NCBI GenBank assembly: GCA_907165275.2
Contig: OU015668.1
Location: forward strand, 9,295,658 to 9,359,657
Direction of reading: 5' to 3'
DNA: 64,000 nucleotides
DNA from: Zygaena filipendulae
Lineage: Eukaryota > Arthropoda > Insecta > Lepidoptera > Zygaenidae
Part shown: piece by piece, positions 55,293-64,000 of the stretch
Layout of the letters: every line of letters starts with the position of its first letter
Numbering within the stretch: position 1 is the first letter of the stretch
The notes under the pieces: generated by a model
The model's database searches: none
What the model saw: only the letters and a program-made list of their open reading frames with translations
What the model was told of the DNA's origin: nothing
Translations under genes and position numbers: made by a program

Positions 55293-55709
55293 AATACTCC
55301 GACAATCGAGTTCTTTTCCAAATTTAAATATAGATTTGTTTTTAAATTTACTACTCCAATGCAATCGGATTAAACATTATTTCCGGTTTTATACATTCCA
55401 TCCGCTTACAGATTTATAACCGTTTTCAATTCGTCACAAAACTTTTTTTTGTCTTACTTATCTGAATCTTAAATCATTTAAGAATATAAAAGACGGGGGA
55501 GGTATTTATAAATATTCAAAGAAATAAGACTTAAACCTTTCACAGGCTGACGGATTCGTTTTTACTTATTCCACAGAAAATCTGCTTAAAATCCTTATTA
55601 GAAGAATCACTCGGAATTTATTTTAGTTTCGGTGCAGTTCATGAGATAGAGCGTTTTGGTTCGCCTACATTTTTAGAAAAAAATAGCTAAATTCTGCCGA
55701 AGGACAAAC

Positions 55710-55830
55710 TGTTTTGTGCAGCACCACTGGCATAGTGGTTAGTGAGCTGGCCTGCCGTGCCGGGTGTTGCGGATTACAAACCTTTGTTCTGTGGACTGTG
55801 AATTCTCTGCCTGATGTTCACTGACAAAAC
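55710..55830 (+). mobile_element. tRNA-derived SINE head
   Basis: GGCATAGTGGTTAGTGAGCT has a Pol III A-box-like block as in insect tRNA-derived SINEs, with a poor B-box region after it. It is not an intact tRNA: no acceptor stem closes. Confidence 0.45.
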
Positions 55831-56335
55831 AATAAAAATATAGTTCTAATAATAGTTTCTGCCCTCTTTTTTGGAGATAGACGTAAAACTTTGCATGTTT
55901 GAGGTGTCATAGAAACAGAGGGATCTCCGATTTCCGGTTTGTTTCTATGACTCGTGGCACCGGTGCCTCGATGCTTCTTCTTATCTCTTGGCAATGGTGG
56001 CGATTTTGTGTGGTTACCCTTTGGATGTCGTCGTTGCGAATGATTTTAAATGTGGAAATTATTCAAATTGACCGCGGATAAGGACGCCAGTCGAACGGTG
56101 ACGGCTCGCGGCACCGGCTTTTTGGGGGATTGGCTGTTTTTTATGTAATAAGCTGAGCCTCTGTATTGTCTGTTTGCTAGATTGGCGATGAGCGTTTGGC
56201 GTGATAGCTGTTCGGTTTAACATTTTTATATTTCTATGAAGCTATTCTGTTCATCGCTAAGTATTTGAAATAAAACCATCTTGAATATAGTTTGGAATGA
56301 CCTGCCTGTTATCAATAGAAAGAAATTATTATATT

Positions 56336-56507
56336 ACAAGCTGTGCCCTGCGGTTTAACCCGCGGTCATTTCGGAGTTCTCGCAGGAATTACGGGATAAA
56401 AAGTACTCTTTGTCCTTCTCTGTATCCCTGACCCGTCTCTGTATCCGTTTTTGCGTGATTGAGTAATAAACATCCACACTTTCACATTTATAATAATATT
56501 AGTAGAT
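56336..56507 (-). mobile_element. Helitron-like element, subfamily 1
   Basis: CAAGCTGTGCCCTGCGGTTT, GTTCTCGCAGGAATTACGGG and TTTATAATAATATTAGTAGA. Confidence 0.6.
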
Positions 56508-56529
56508 TAAAGAGGAATTAATATTTGAT

Positions 56530-56632
56530 TTTTTTCTAAGTTTGTAAAGGATAAACACAAAAACTACTTCTTTACTTATGGAAGCTGCAGTGTTCCCGAG
56601 CGACAAAGGGTAGGTACTTTTGTCACTGAATT
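56530..56632 (+). mobile_element. Helitron-like fragment, subfamily 2
   Basis: AAAAACTACTTCTTTACTTA, GTTCCCGAGCGACAAAGGGT and GTCACTGAATTCCCC; it runs into a fragment of retroposon G. Confidence 0.35.
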
Positions 56633-56639
56633 CCCCAAC

Positions 56640-56705
56640 TTCAAACCATACAACGGTATTCGATCAAAGATATGCCTGAAACTGGCTAGATGTTTATATG
56701 CTTTA
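56640..56705 (+). repeat. Retroposon G 3' fragment
   Basis: The segment from ACTTCAAACCATACAACG to CTGAAACTGGCTAGATG matches the last ~80 bp of retroposon G before its tail. Confidence 0.45.
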
Positions 56706-56706
56706 T

Positions 56707-57056
56707 ACAACGTGTTAATGAATTAACCGAACACCTGATACACCCCATTTAAAAAAATAAACAACAATATGATTAAAATATATTTTATGTCGAAAAAATG
56801 TATACTTTAAAAGTTATTCAACATTAGTTTGGAGGTAACCTATATACGAAATTCCAAGCGCTACGCTCGCGCCTACCGGTTCGAATTTTTGTGCTGCGGG
56901 CGGCGTACGCACCTAATATTGTATTATAAATAATTTAGACATGGGCTAGTAAAAATGAAAAAAATATAACCTATATTAAAACATAGTGCGATCGATTCGC
57001 TAGTCGATTCTGAGCAAACTACTTCCTAGTTTTCAGTTAATTCATTAACACGTTGT
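56707..57056 (+). mobile_element. TIR element I, complete copy
   Basis: ACAACGTGTTAATGAATTAA at the left and TTAATTCATTAACACGTTGT at the right form perfect 20-bp terminal inverted repeats in TA-rich flanks. About 350 bp; no ORF. Confidence 0.7.
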
Positions 57057-57321
57057 ATAATCAAATCAGTGTGTTGTTATCACAATGATAGTGATAACAC
57101 ACCGGTCTATACTATTCTAGCTTGGTAACAGATATTTGAGAAAGTAAACGAGCTGTTTTTACAAGTATTAGTCCTCTTTTCCAGTGATCTGTGAAGTGGT
57201 TAATTAGTCATGATGAGTATGTCGACACTAGCGCCCTCTGGGTTGCAACTAATTGAAGTTTGCAAAAGGTAAACAGTTGTGTATGGAAACAATAGAGTTG
57301 TCAGTTGTAAACATCGCAGAT

Positions 57322-57556
57322 GGACGCAGATAAGCAATAACATGTTAACCCACAATATTAAGTTATTGATTCAAAACGCTTTATTGAGAGTTATAGAGCG
57401 TTTTTTAATTATGTGTTTACCTTATTATATTGTTCAAATACCAAACAACATTTAAACATAAAAAAATGCTGAAACATAATGACGATATGATTTTAAAACA
57501 CGACTTATTCAAAATTTCTCGAATGTGGGTTGACACACTATTGCTTATCTATGTCC
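57322..57556 (-). mobile_element. MITE family C, copy 4
   Basis: GGACGCAGATAAGCAATAAC to TTGCTTATCTATGTCC, with AGAT on both sides (57318-57321, 57557-57560). Confidence 0.8.
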
Positions 57557-57669
57557 AGATGTGATACTATAATATCCCAGGATGAGTCGTACCTATACTA
57601 GCAGTGTAAGTAATGGCTTTTTTAAAAAAAAATATTTATAGAATCCATCAATGCGAATGTGTTTATTCC

Positions 57670-57850
57670 AATAAGTACCTACGCAAGTTTTCTCACGATG
57701 TTTTCCTTCACCGTAAAGCTTGGTTTGATCCGTAAAGCTGTTAAAAAGGATACATAGATACGAGTCTAAGATCGAACTCCCGCCCTTCGAATAAGAGAGT
57801 CAGAGTCTTTAGTCTGGACTGTCACGGATTTTGTCTTTTACACGCCCTGT
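57670..57850 (+). mobile_element. Degenerate lepidopteran retroposon (CACGATGTTTTCCTTCACCG type)
   Basis: It carries the CTCACGATGTTTTCCTTCAC segment and a downstream GATCGAACTCCCGCCC tRNA-like B-box region on the complementary strand. The order matches a retroposon widespread in Lepidoptera. Confidence 0.55.
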
Positions 57851-57892
57851 ATAACTTACTGAGAAACGATGTGGCACACTAACGGCCGCACT

Positions 57893-58119
57893 CAGAGTCG
57901 ACTTTAATGATTACTTAATTAAGTATAGATTTTTTAAACAAAACTGCCGCAATCCGAGACGTTCAGTAAATTAATGTTAATTGGCATTTAATGAGATGTA
58001 ACTTAATTAGTTAAATGCTAATTAACATTAATTTATTAAACTTGTCTGATTGCGGCAGTTTTGTTTTCAAAATCCATACTTAGCTAAGTAATCATTAAAG
58101 TCGACTCTGAGTGCGGCGG
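57893..58119. mobile_element. Palindromic MITE family B, copy 2
   Basis: Same palindrome, flanked by TAA on both sides (57890-57892, 58120-58122). Confidence 0.82.
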
Positions 58120-58140
58120 TAAAGCACATACATTAATTTA

Positions 58141-58290
58141 CTAGATGTTCCCTGTGGTTTCACCCGAGTTGATTCGAGAGTTCCCGCGGGAACTCCGTGA
58201 AATCCGTTCTTGGTTGTCGTCTCCTAACCTACAAACTGTCTACCTAGCTTCATACAGGTCGAGTAGTTTTCGGGCTTCCGTGTTTTGTCA
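58141..58290 (-). mobile_element. Helitron-like element, short
   Basis: CTAG at 58141, GGTTTCACCCGAGTTGATTC and GTTCCCGCGGGAACTCCG; the remaining body is of another subfamily. Confidence 0.5.
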
Positions 58291-58384
58291 GTGAGTGAGG
58301 TTTCGCTTTTATGTAGGTACTTATCTATCTACAAAGATTATAAATATTAATTTTAAATCATCAAGAAGTAAAATTTCATTTTCT

Positions 58385-58447
58385 ATCTGTCGCCACCGGG
58401 AATCGAACCCGGGAGCTCCATGCGACGCGGTATCGTGGTTGTAATGA
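58385..58447 (-). mobile_element. tRNA-like T-arm remnant
   Basis: On the minus strand CCCGGGTTCGATTCCCGG forms a perfect tRNA T-arm and Pol III B box, followed by TGGCGACA. No D-arm or acceptor match is seen, so it is a SINE or tRNA-pseudogene remnant rather than a tRNA. Confidence 0.4.
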
Positions 58448-58533
58448 AATTATCTTTTAGTCTGTATGTACCTTATTATTTCTGATCTTTGGAATAGGTA
58501 CAGAATTGAATGAATTTAGTGCATCGTTATCTA

Positions 58534-58953
58534 TCTTATCTTAATATATATAAATCACGTGTCACGTTGTTTGTCCGCGATGGACTCCGAAACTACTGAA
58601 CGGATTTTGATAAAATTTTGTAACCATTTATAATATGGTTCAACTTAAAAGATAGGATAGTTTTTATCCCGGAATTCCCTCGGGAACTGAAGGACATAGA
58701 GTACTTTTTTCCCGCAACCTCCGCGGGAACTCCGAAATTACCGCGGATGAAATCGCGCGGGACAGCTAGTACTAATATAAAGAGGACAGATTTGGTTTTT
58801 TGTTTGTTTGTTACGATTTAACTCAAAAACTACCGGACCGATTTCAAAAATTCTTTCACCATTAGAAAGCTACATTATTCCTGAGTAACATAAGCTATAA
58901 TATAATCCGGAATTCCCGCGGGAACTCCAAAATTATCGCTGGTGAACAGCTAG
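58534..58953 (+). mobile_element. Two tandem Helitron-like copies
   Basis: The first runs from TATATATAAATCACGTGTCA to CTAG 58766-58769 and has a duplicated CGGGAACT segment. The second (subfamily 2) starts at ACTAATATAAAGAGGAC and ends CTAG 58950-58953. Confidence 0.6.
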
Positions 58954-58954
58954 A

Positions 58955-60335
58955 AGCGCTAGTCTATTATGTTAGGCTAGCTACTTTATAATTAGAAATG
59001 CAAGAACTAAACGAGTTCTGAATATAAATAACCACACCTAACTTGCGGATTTAACCCTGCGAGTGTCGCATTTTTTTGTATTTTTATTTTAATCTCGATA
59101 AAAATTCAATTTTGAGCTCACGATCGTCGAGCGACTGTTTGACAGTATCGTCGACGGTAGATACAACGGAGGCAAGGGTTAAAGATGGCTGCCGATAAAC
59201 AAGATGGCCAAAAAAAAAACGGTGGCGAAAAAAAAAGTTAATTTAACTTCGAGCGCGGAAACGAAATCGCGATGCGATTTTTCTTTTTATTGCTTTGATC
59301 ACCCGTTTTGATTTTGGAGTAGAGTTGTAGTGTGACATTATATTATTTTAGTGTGACAGTATTACTACCTCTCTTAGGTTATTGTTCGATATTTAATTGA
59401 TTGATCATTGATTGAATTTAATGATTTTTTCTTTTTAATTTTCTACTACCTATAGAAAAAATCTATGAAAAATTAAATAATATTGAAAGTTTACGAAGTT
59501 TGTTTGTGTCAAATTGTTTTTTTTTTATGTAGCCTTGTACCTAGTTTTGCAAATTACAATCTATGGTAAGTAGATACCGCAAAATATTATACTTCTTGGA
59601 GCTCTTGGACTTTACTACTTTTAATAAAAAGTAAATGACTTAATCAACATGTCCCAGAAAAAAAGAAAAGTGTGTTTGATATTGTACCTAATACACCAAA
59701 CTAATGTAAAATACCTACTGCAAACAATTACACGTAATAAATAAGTTTCCAGCAGTGGCTACTGTCCGCTCTATATAATTACCATCCTATTACTCAAAAA
59801 ACAAAAGACGACCGGGGGAAAAAAAAAGTAAAAATAAAGCAAAGACAATACAAACAGAGGACATTCTTCCAGTTAACTCGCCATTATAATTTACTGCTGA
59901 TTGAGATCAAGTTGAAATTAAGAAAAAATAAAGGCACAAAGGCTAGAGGGAGGATATCTGATTGTCTTTTTTCTTCACCCTTTATCTATGCGAGTTGATT
60001 TAACAAACAAGCCCCCCTCCAGTTGTGATCTGTTTGTGTTGATTAACCGGCTGCTTTGCAGTCTGACCGGAATCAATTAAGAGTTATGATGAAAAATTCG
60101 CAAAGAAAATTTGAAAATACACCTGCCATATTCAAATTTGTGATGTGCTAAAAATATTAGAGAAAAACTCCATCTCATTAGTTGGTCACTAGTATTAAGT
60201 GAACATTTTATTAAAGCTTAGGTAATCAGAATTGCATGTTTCTAACCTAATGGTTTGTACCTGTGGTTCTGTAAAGCATTTAAAAACAGATAAAAATTGA
60301 TTTTAATGAGATACAAACGGTCCTGTGTAGGTACT
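58955..60335. other. No gene except the short ORF at 59185
   Basis: AT-rich with A-runs; nothing else coding. Confidence 0.45.
59185..59241 (+). other. Short ORF with good start context; possible 5' exon
   Basis: An 18-codon ORF starts MAADKQDGQ and is lysine-rich. It has A at -3 and G at +4 and follows a GC-richer leader with diverged inverted CGATCGTCGA-type motifs. It ends at TAA just past a run of A. A weak donor-like GTTAAT overlaps the end, so it might be a first exon whose partner lies outside the window. There is no other support. Confidence 0.2.
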
Positions 60336-60562
60336 TTGCCGCACTCAGAGTCGACTTTAATGATTACTTAGTTAAGTATAGATTTTTAAAACAAAACTGC
60401 CGCAATCAGAGACGTTCAGTAAATTAAAGTTAATTGGCATTTGTGTAACTTAGTTAAATGCCAATTAACATTAATTTATTAAATTTGTCTGATTGCGGCA
60501 GTTTTGTTTTAAAAATCTATACTTAACTAAGTAATCATTAAAGTCGACTCTGAGTGCGGCAG
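60336..60562. mobile_element. Palindromic MITE family B, copy 3
   Basis: Same palindrome with a slightly shorter centre. TTA follows on the right; the left flank does not match. Confidence 0.78.
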
Positions 60563-61100
60563 TTACTCTATTACAGATATTTCTATTTGTTTTTACAGTT
60601 ACAAGTAGGTTATTGTACCTACCTACCTTTTAAAGTATACCATCTTAAGTTATCGAACTGTAGAATTACTTTAAAATAATACGATAAAAGTGTTTTTTTT
60701 TTATATATATATAAGCAAAACGATAAACCATTTATTTCCTGAACAAAATAAGGTTGTAATTTTAAAAATCTTATAAAGTAGGCAAAGTTAATATACTTAA
60801 AACTATTTAAAAATAAGAACACCAATACATAAAGCAATCAAGAACATAAAGACCGTTCACATCCGATTGTCTTTGGGTCAGAAAGAGGGACGGACTAAGT
60901 CTAGTTTCCACATTAAATTGTTTCTCCTTCAAAACCCAATTTGGCGACGAGCAATTAAATTGTGTTCAGCCGACCCGTTGATACACAGGGACGGAATCGA
61001 AAAAGGCAAATAAAGTAAATAAAAAAAATTAAACCTCAATCATAGCAAGAAACTCTTTCATAAAAAATCGCGCCTGCCTTGATATTTCTTTTATAAATAC

Positions 61101-61511
61101 AAAAAAAAATTAAAACCGACTTCCAAAAACACAAAACTAATAAAAAGCTAAAAATAAAAAGCTAAAAATAACAAAATTTCGAATTAATCCAAATGACAAA
61201 AACACGTGTAATATTATTATTGGTTTGTGCTACCGCTGATCGGTTTGAATTCGGTGACAAGCCCGCTGGTGTCTGCCCACTTGGGTTGTGCAGTGTGCTC
61301 ACGAAGAGCTGGTGGCGGGAATCGACTTAGCCCATCTACCCTCCATATTTGGCTTGTCACCGACTTCATACCGATCAGTGGTAGCACAAACCAATAATAA
61401 TATTACACGTGTTTTTGTCATTTGGATTAATTCGAAATTTTGTTATTTTTAGCTTTTTATTTTTAGCTTTTTATTAGTTTTGTGTTTTTGGAAGTCGGTT
61501 TTAATTTTTTT
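61101..61511. repeat. Large inverted repeat, arms ~162 bp
   Basis: 61101-61263 and 61351-61511 are reverse complements with only about three mismatches; the spacer is 87 bp. Outer ends carry AAAACCGACTTCCAAAAACA. No ORF. Confidence 0.85.
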
Positions 61512-61768
61512 GTTAAAAATTTGTTTATTTCTTGCTTTTTAGTGAGTCGGTTTGTAATTTATCTAAGTTACAATAGCCTAATGTCAACTGCTCATAACTT
61601 TATACAAAATATTGCTTTTCTCGATGCAGGGACGTTAATTTTTGAGGAGTTCTGCTGGTACACCACCATCAGTTCCACTTCACCATATACATTGTGACGA
61701 ACATAAATTGTTTAGAAACCACATTAAAGATAACGAATCGGAATCTGTGAAATACCTATTATTTAGTA

Positions 61769-62305
61769 GTTCCGATGACCATCTGTGGTCTTCATCATCA
61801 GTTCCACTTCTTCAAATTTTGCTTTCCAAAAGCAAATAAACGATTTACTATAAAAAATACAAAAATCGCTATAGGTGTACCTATAATTTTTGAAGAGTTC
61901 CCTCGATTACTCCAAGATCCCATCATCAGATCTCGACTTGGTGATAATGGAATCAATTTGGGAGTATCCCGTTTCAAACAAAAAAGCAATTTTCGAAATC
62001 GCTCCAATCGGAACCCGTGAAATACGTATTATTGTTGAGTAGTTCCGATGACCAGCTGTGGTCTTCATCATCAGTTCCACTTCTTCAAATTTTGCTTTCC
62101 AAAAGCAAATGAACGATTTACTATAAAAAATACCCAAATCGCTATAGGTGTGCCTATAATTTTTGAAGAGTTCCCTCGATTTCTCCAAGATCCCATCATC
62201 AGATCCCGACTTGGTTGCAATGGGACCTAATTGGGAGTATACCCTTTCAAACAAAAAAAGAATTTTCGAAATCGGTCCAACCGTCTTCGAGTAATCGGTG
62301 AACAT

Positions 62306-62340
<35 letters not shown>
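61769..62340 (+). repeat. 273-bp tandem duplication with poly(A) end
   Basis: Unit 1 starts GTTCCGATGACCATCTGTGG at 61769, unit 2 GTTCCGATGACCAGCTGTGG at 62042. A partial third copy of the ATCAGTTCCACTTC segment is at about 61667. It ends in ~30 A, then CATACATACAATCGAACATA and CCTTTTTGGAAGTCGGTTAA at 62341-62392. Confidence 0.8.
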
Positions 62341-62342
<2 letters not shown>

Positions 62343-62464
62343 ATACATACAATCGAACATAGAACCTCCTCCTTTTTGGAAGTCGGTTAAAAATACCTAT
62401 CATTGTTTTTTATTTAAAATCATTCGTATTACCTACGCGTCCAAAAAATACTTTTTGGTGATCT

Positions 62465-62660
62465 AAAACACGATTTCGTAGACGGAACGCTGGGGTTCCA
62501 CTGAAAATCAGCGCTGTGATCACTGCGGGCGCAGCATATCTGGGTGGAGGACTTTTGGGAAGGCACTGCACCACATACTTTAGCTTACGTTGTTTTTTTG
62601 TTATTTATTATTTGTGGTGTACGTGTTTTTCTTACTAAATAAAGTTTATCTTATCTTATT
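62465..62660 (+). mobile_element. Retroposon 3' end with AATAAAGTTTATC
   Basis: A GC-richer body (GCGGGCGCAGCATATCTGGG) leads to AATAAAGTTTATCTTATC. The same end motif closes the insert at 36481-36605. Confidence 0.4.
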
Positions 62661-63082
62661 TTGTCGTAGTTTGTGTCGAGTGTTGTTTATGTTGGTATCG
62701 ATTTATTTAACAATCGATCGAATATATATTTTTATGAACATAATAGTAACATAGTAGTGTAAAACATAGTAGGCATTAGGTTTTAACCTAAACGTGATAT
62801 AATATTATCTCCATGAGTCCATCTCTGCACTAGGTCAGTTTATCAACCAAGTTGGATATTGTAAAGATATCAGCGAATGAGGACAGTGAAACGTGACCAT
62901 AGGGTTAGTGCGACCTTGGTTTTACGGACACATACGATTGTGGTATTGCCATAGCACAGACAAGACAGCTCAAACATAATGACAGACAGAAAATAGATAA
63001 TTTTTTTAATAATTTTGCCCCCTCTAATTTTCGGGAAAATATTCCAAGCGGAATATGCTGTTTTATTAAACTATGCCTTCAT
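62661..63082. other. No feature seen
   Basis: AT-rich intergenic DNA. Confidence 0.5.
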
Positions 63083-63086
63083 AGAT

Positions 63087-63321
63087 GGACATAGATAAGC
63101 AATAGTGTGTTAACCCACACTGGAGAAATTTTGAGTAAATCGTGTTTTAAAAGTTTAGCGCCATTTTGTGTCAACATTTTTTATGTTAAATATTTAGTTA
63201 CATATTTAAGCAATGTAATAAGCAATGTATACAATAAATTTTTTTTCCCGAACTCTCAATAAATCGTTCTGAATCAATAACTCAAGTTTGTGGGTTAACA
63301 TGTTATTGCTTATTTGCGTCC
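63087..63321 (+). mobile_element. MITE family C, copy 5
   Basis: GGACATAGATAAGCAATA to TTGCTTATTTGCGTCC, with AGAT on both sides (63083-63086, 63322-63325). Confidence 0.8.
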
Positions 63322-63590
63322 AGATATAGTATACCTACCTAGTAGATACTAATCAAAAAGAATTGTCCAAAAATACAAAATAGCAAAATTGTGTAATTTC
63401 ACAAGTGCAGGCCCATCAAAGACCAGCTTCTTTTTAATTGCAAATATTCATAAACTAAGAATAGGTGCTGCACGAACGTCATTAACAACAGGACAAAGAG
63501 ATGTAGATGTAAGTAGTTATATAACAATAGTACTCACTACACGTTGACACCTATGTGAACCTGGCAGCTGATTTCAAAATAATTGTTTTT

Positions 63591-64000
63591 TATGAATTGC
63601 ATAGGATTGTACCCGGTTTGTACCGGATTGTACCGTTTTTAAAATCGTTTGTACCTTAAGGGGGTCAAAGTTACCGGGCTCCGAAAATTTTGAACTAAGT
63701 CCCCTTAACAACATGAACAGGGTGAATAGTAATCAACTTTTATGACTTGCATACGATTGTACCCGGTGAGTAGAGGATTGTACCACTTTTAAAACTAATT
63801 TTTACTTAAGGGGGTCAAGGCAACATGACTCCGAAAAATTTTTTTTTACAAAAAATAATAATTATGAATTGCAAAGGATTGTACCCGGTTTGTGCTGGAT
63901 TGCACCGTTTTTTAAATCTTTTGTTTTTTAAGGGGGTCAAAGTTACCGGACTCCGAAAATTTTAAAACTAAGTCCCCTTAACAACATGAACAGGGTGAAT
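63591..64000 (+). repeat. Partial tandem repeat running off the window
   Basis: Units begin TATGAATTGCATAGGATTGT at 63591, TATGACTTGCATACGATTGT at 63741 and TATGAATTGCAAAGGATTGT at 63863. Units 1 and 3 contain AACATGAACAGGGTGAAT; unit 2 lacks it and is shorter. The array probably continues past 64000. Confidence 0.75.

Noticed and set aside
58385..58447. tRNA gene candidate
   Set aside because: Only a T-arm/B box is present; no D-arm, anticodon arm or acceptor stem.
61775..62230. Repeated ORFs and spaced repeats that might suggest a CRISPR-like or protein repeat array
   Set aside because: They are two copies of a 273-bp tandem DNA repeat in a eukaryotic transposon.

Overview
The window looks like nuclear DNA of a lepidopteran (moth or butterfly). 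It is AT-rich and gene-poor, with simple AAAT/AATA/GAA tails. It is packed with short non-autonomous transposons, including sequence types I recognise as common in Lepidoptera: the SINE-like tail containing CTTCTGGTGTTGCAGATG, the retroposon containing CACGATGTTTTCCTTCACCG, and the CCGACTTCCAAAAAGG family. The few genes have insect-style TATA/initiator promoters and AATAAA signals. There are no bacterial operons, rRNA genes, intact tRNA genes or CRISPR arrays. The species cannot be fixed from the sequence.

Genes. Four intronless classical short-chain dehydrogenase/reductases (SDRs, 253-256 aa) lie at 9667-10437 (+), 13622-14389 (-), 18098-18868 (+) and 20582-21343 (-), alternating in strand. 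All begin MSF and keep the TGxxxGxG cofactor motif and the S/YxxxK catalytic residues. The second and third are about 92% identical, unusually rich in G/C at third codon positions, and form a recent inverted duplicate pair. A fifth gene at 40558-40776 (+) encodes a 72-aa preprotein with a signal peptide and a six-cysteine mature region, behind a textbook TATA plus TCAGT initiator. No other convincing host gene was found. An 18-codon ORF with a good start context at 59185 is only a weak candidate.

Mobile DNA fills most of the rest. (1) About fifty copies or fragments of a ~200-bp Helitron-like family have a 5' TC(C)CTACTAATATTATAAATG-type end and a 3' GC-rich hairpin followed by CTAG. They occur singly, in tandem and head to head, in several subfamilies that share the 3' half. 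(2) Family A is a ~330-bp MITE with 14 copies; most carry two palindromic TGACGTCA motifs about 44 bp apart. (3) Family B is a ~230-bp near-perfect palindrome in three copies with TTA/TAA target duplications. (4) Family C is a ~240-bp MITE in five copies, four with matching 4-bp target duplications. (5) A single 466-bp TA-flanked element (family D) lies at 16162-16627. (6) Two SINE-like retroposons with GAA tails, F and G, have 11-13 bp target duplications. (7) Other elements include foldbacks, the TIR family I, fragments of LINE ORF2 C-termini and a frameshifted transposase fragment.

The right end holds a 410-bp inverted repeat (61101-61511), a 273-bp tandem duplication ending in poly(A) (61769-62340), and a partial tandem repeat running off the window edge (63591-64000). 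The long CAATA pentanucleotide array at about 14970-15224 abuts half of a family A MITE. I see no multi-gene system. The most distinctive content is the SDR cluster with its transposon-modified promoter, the secreted peptide gene, and several structured transposon families that may be undescribed.
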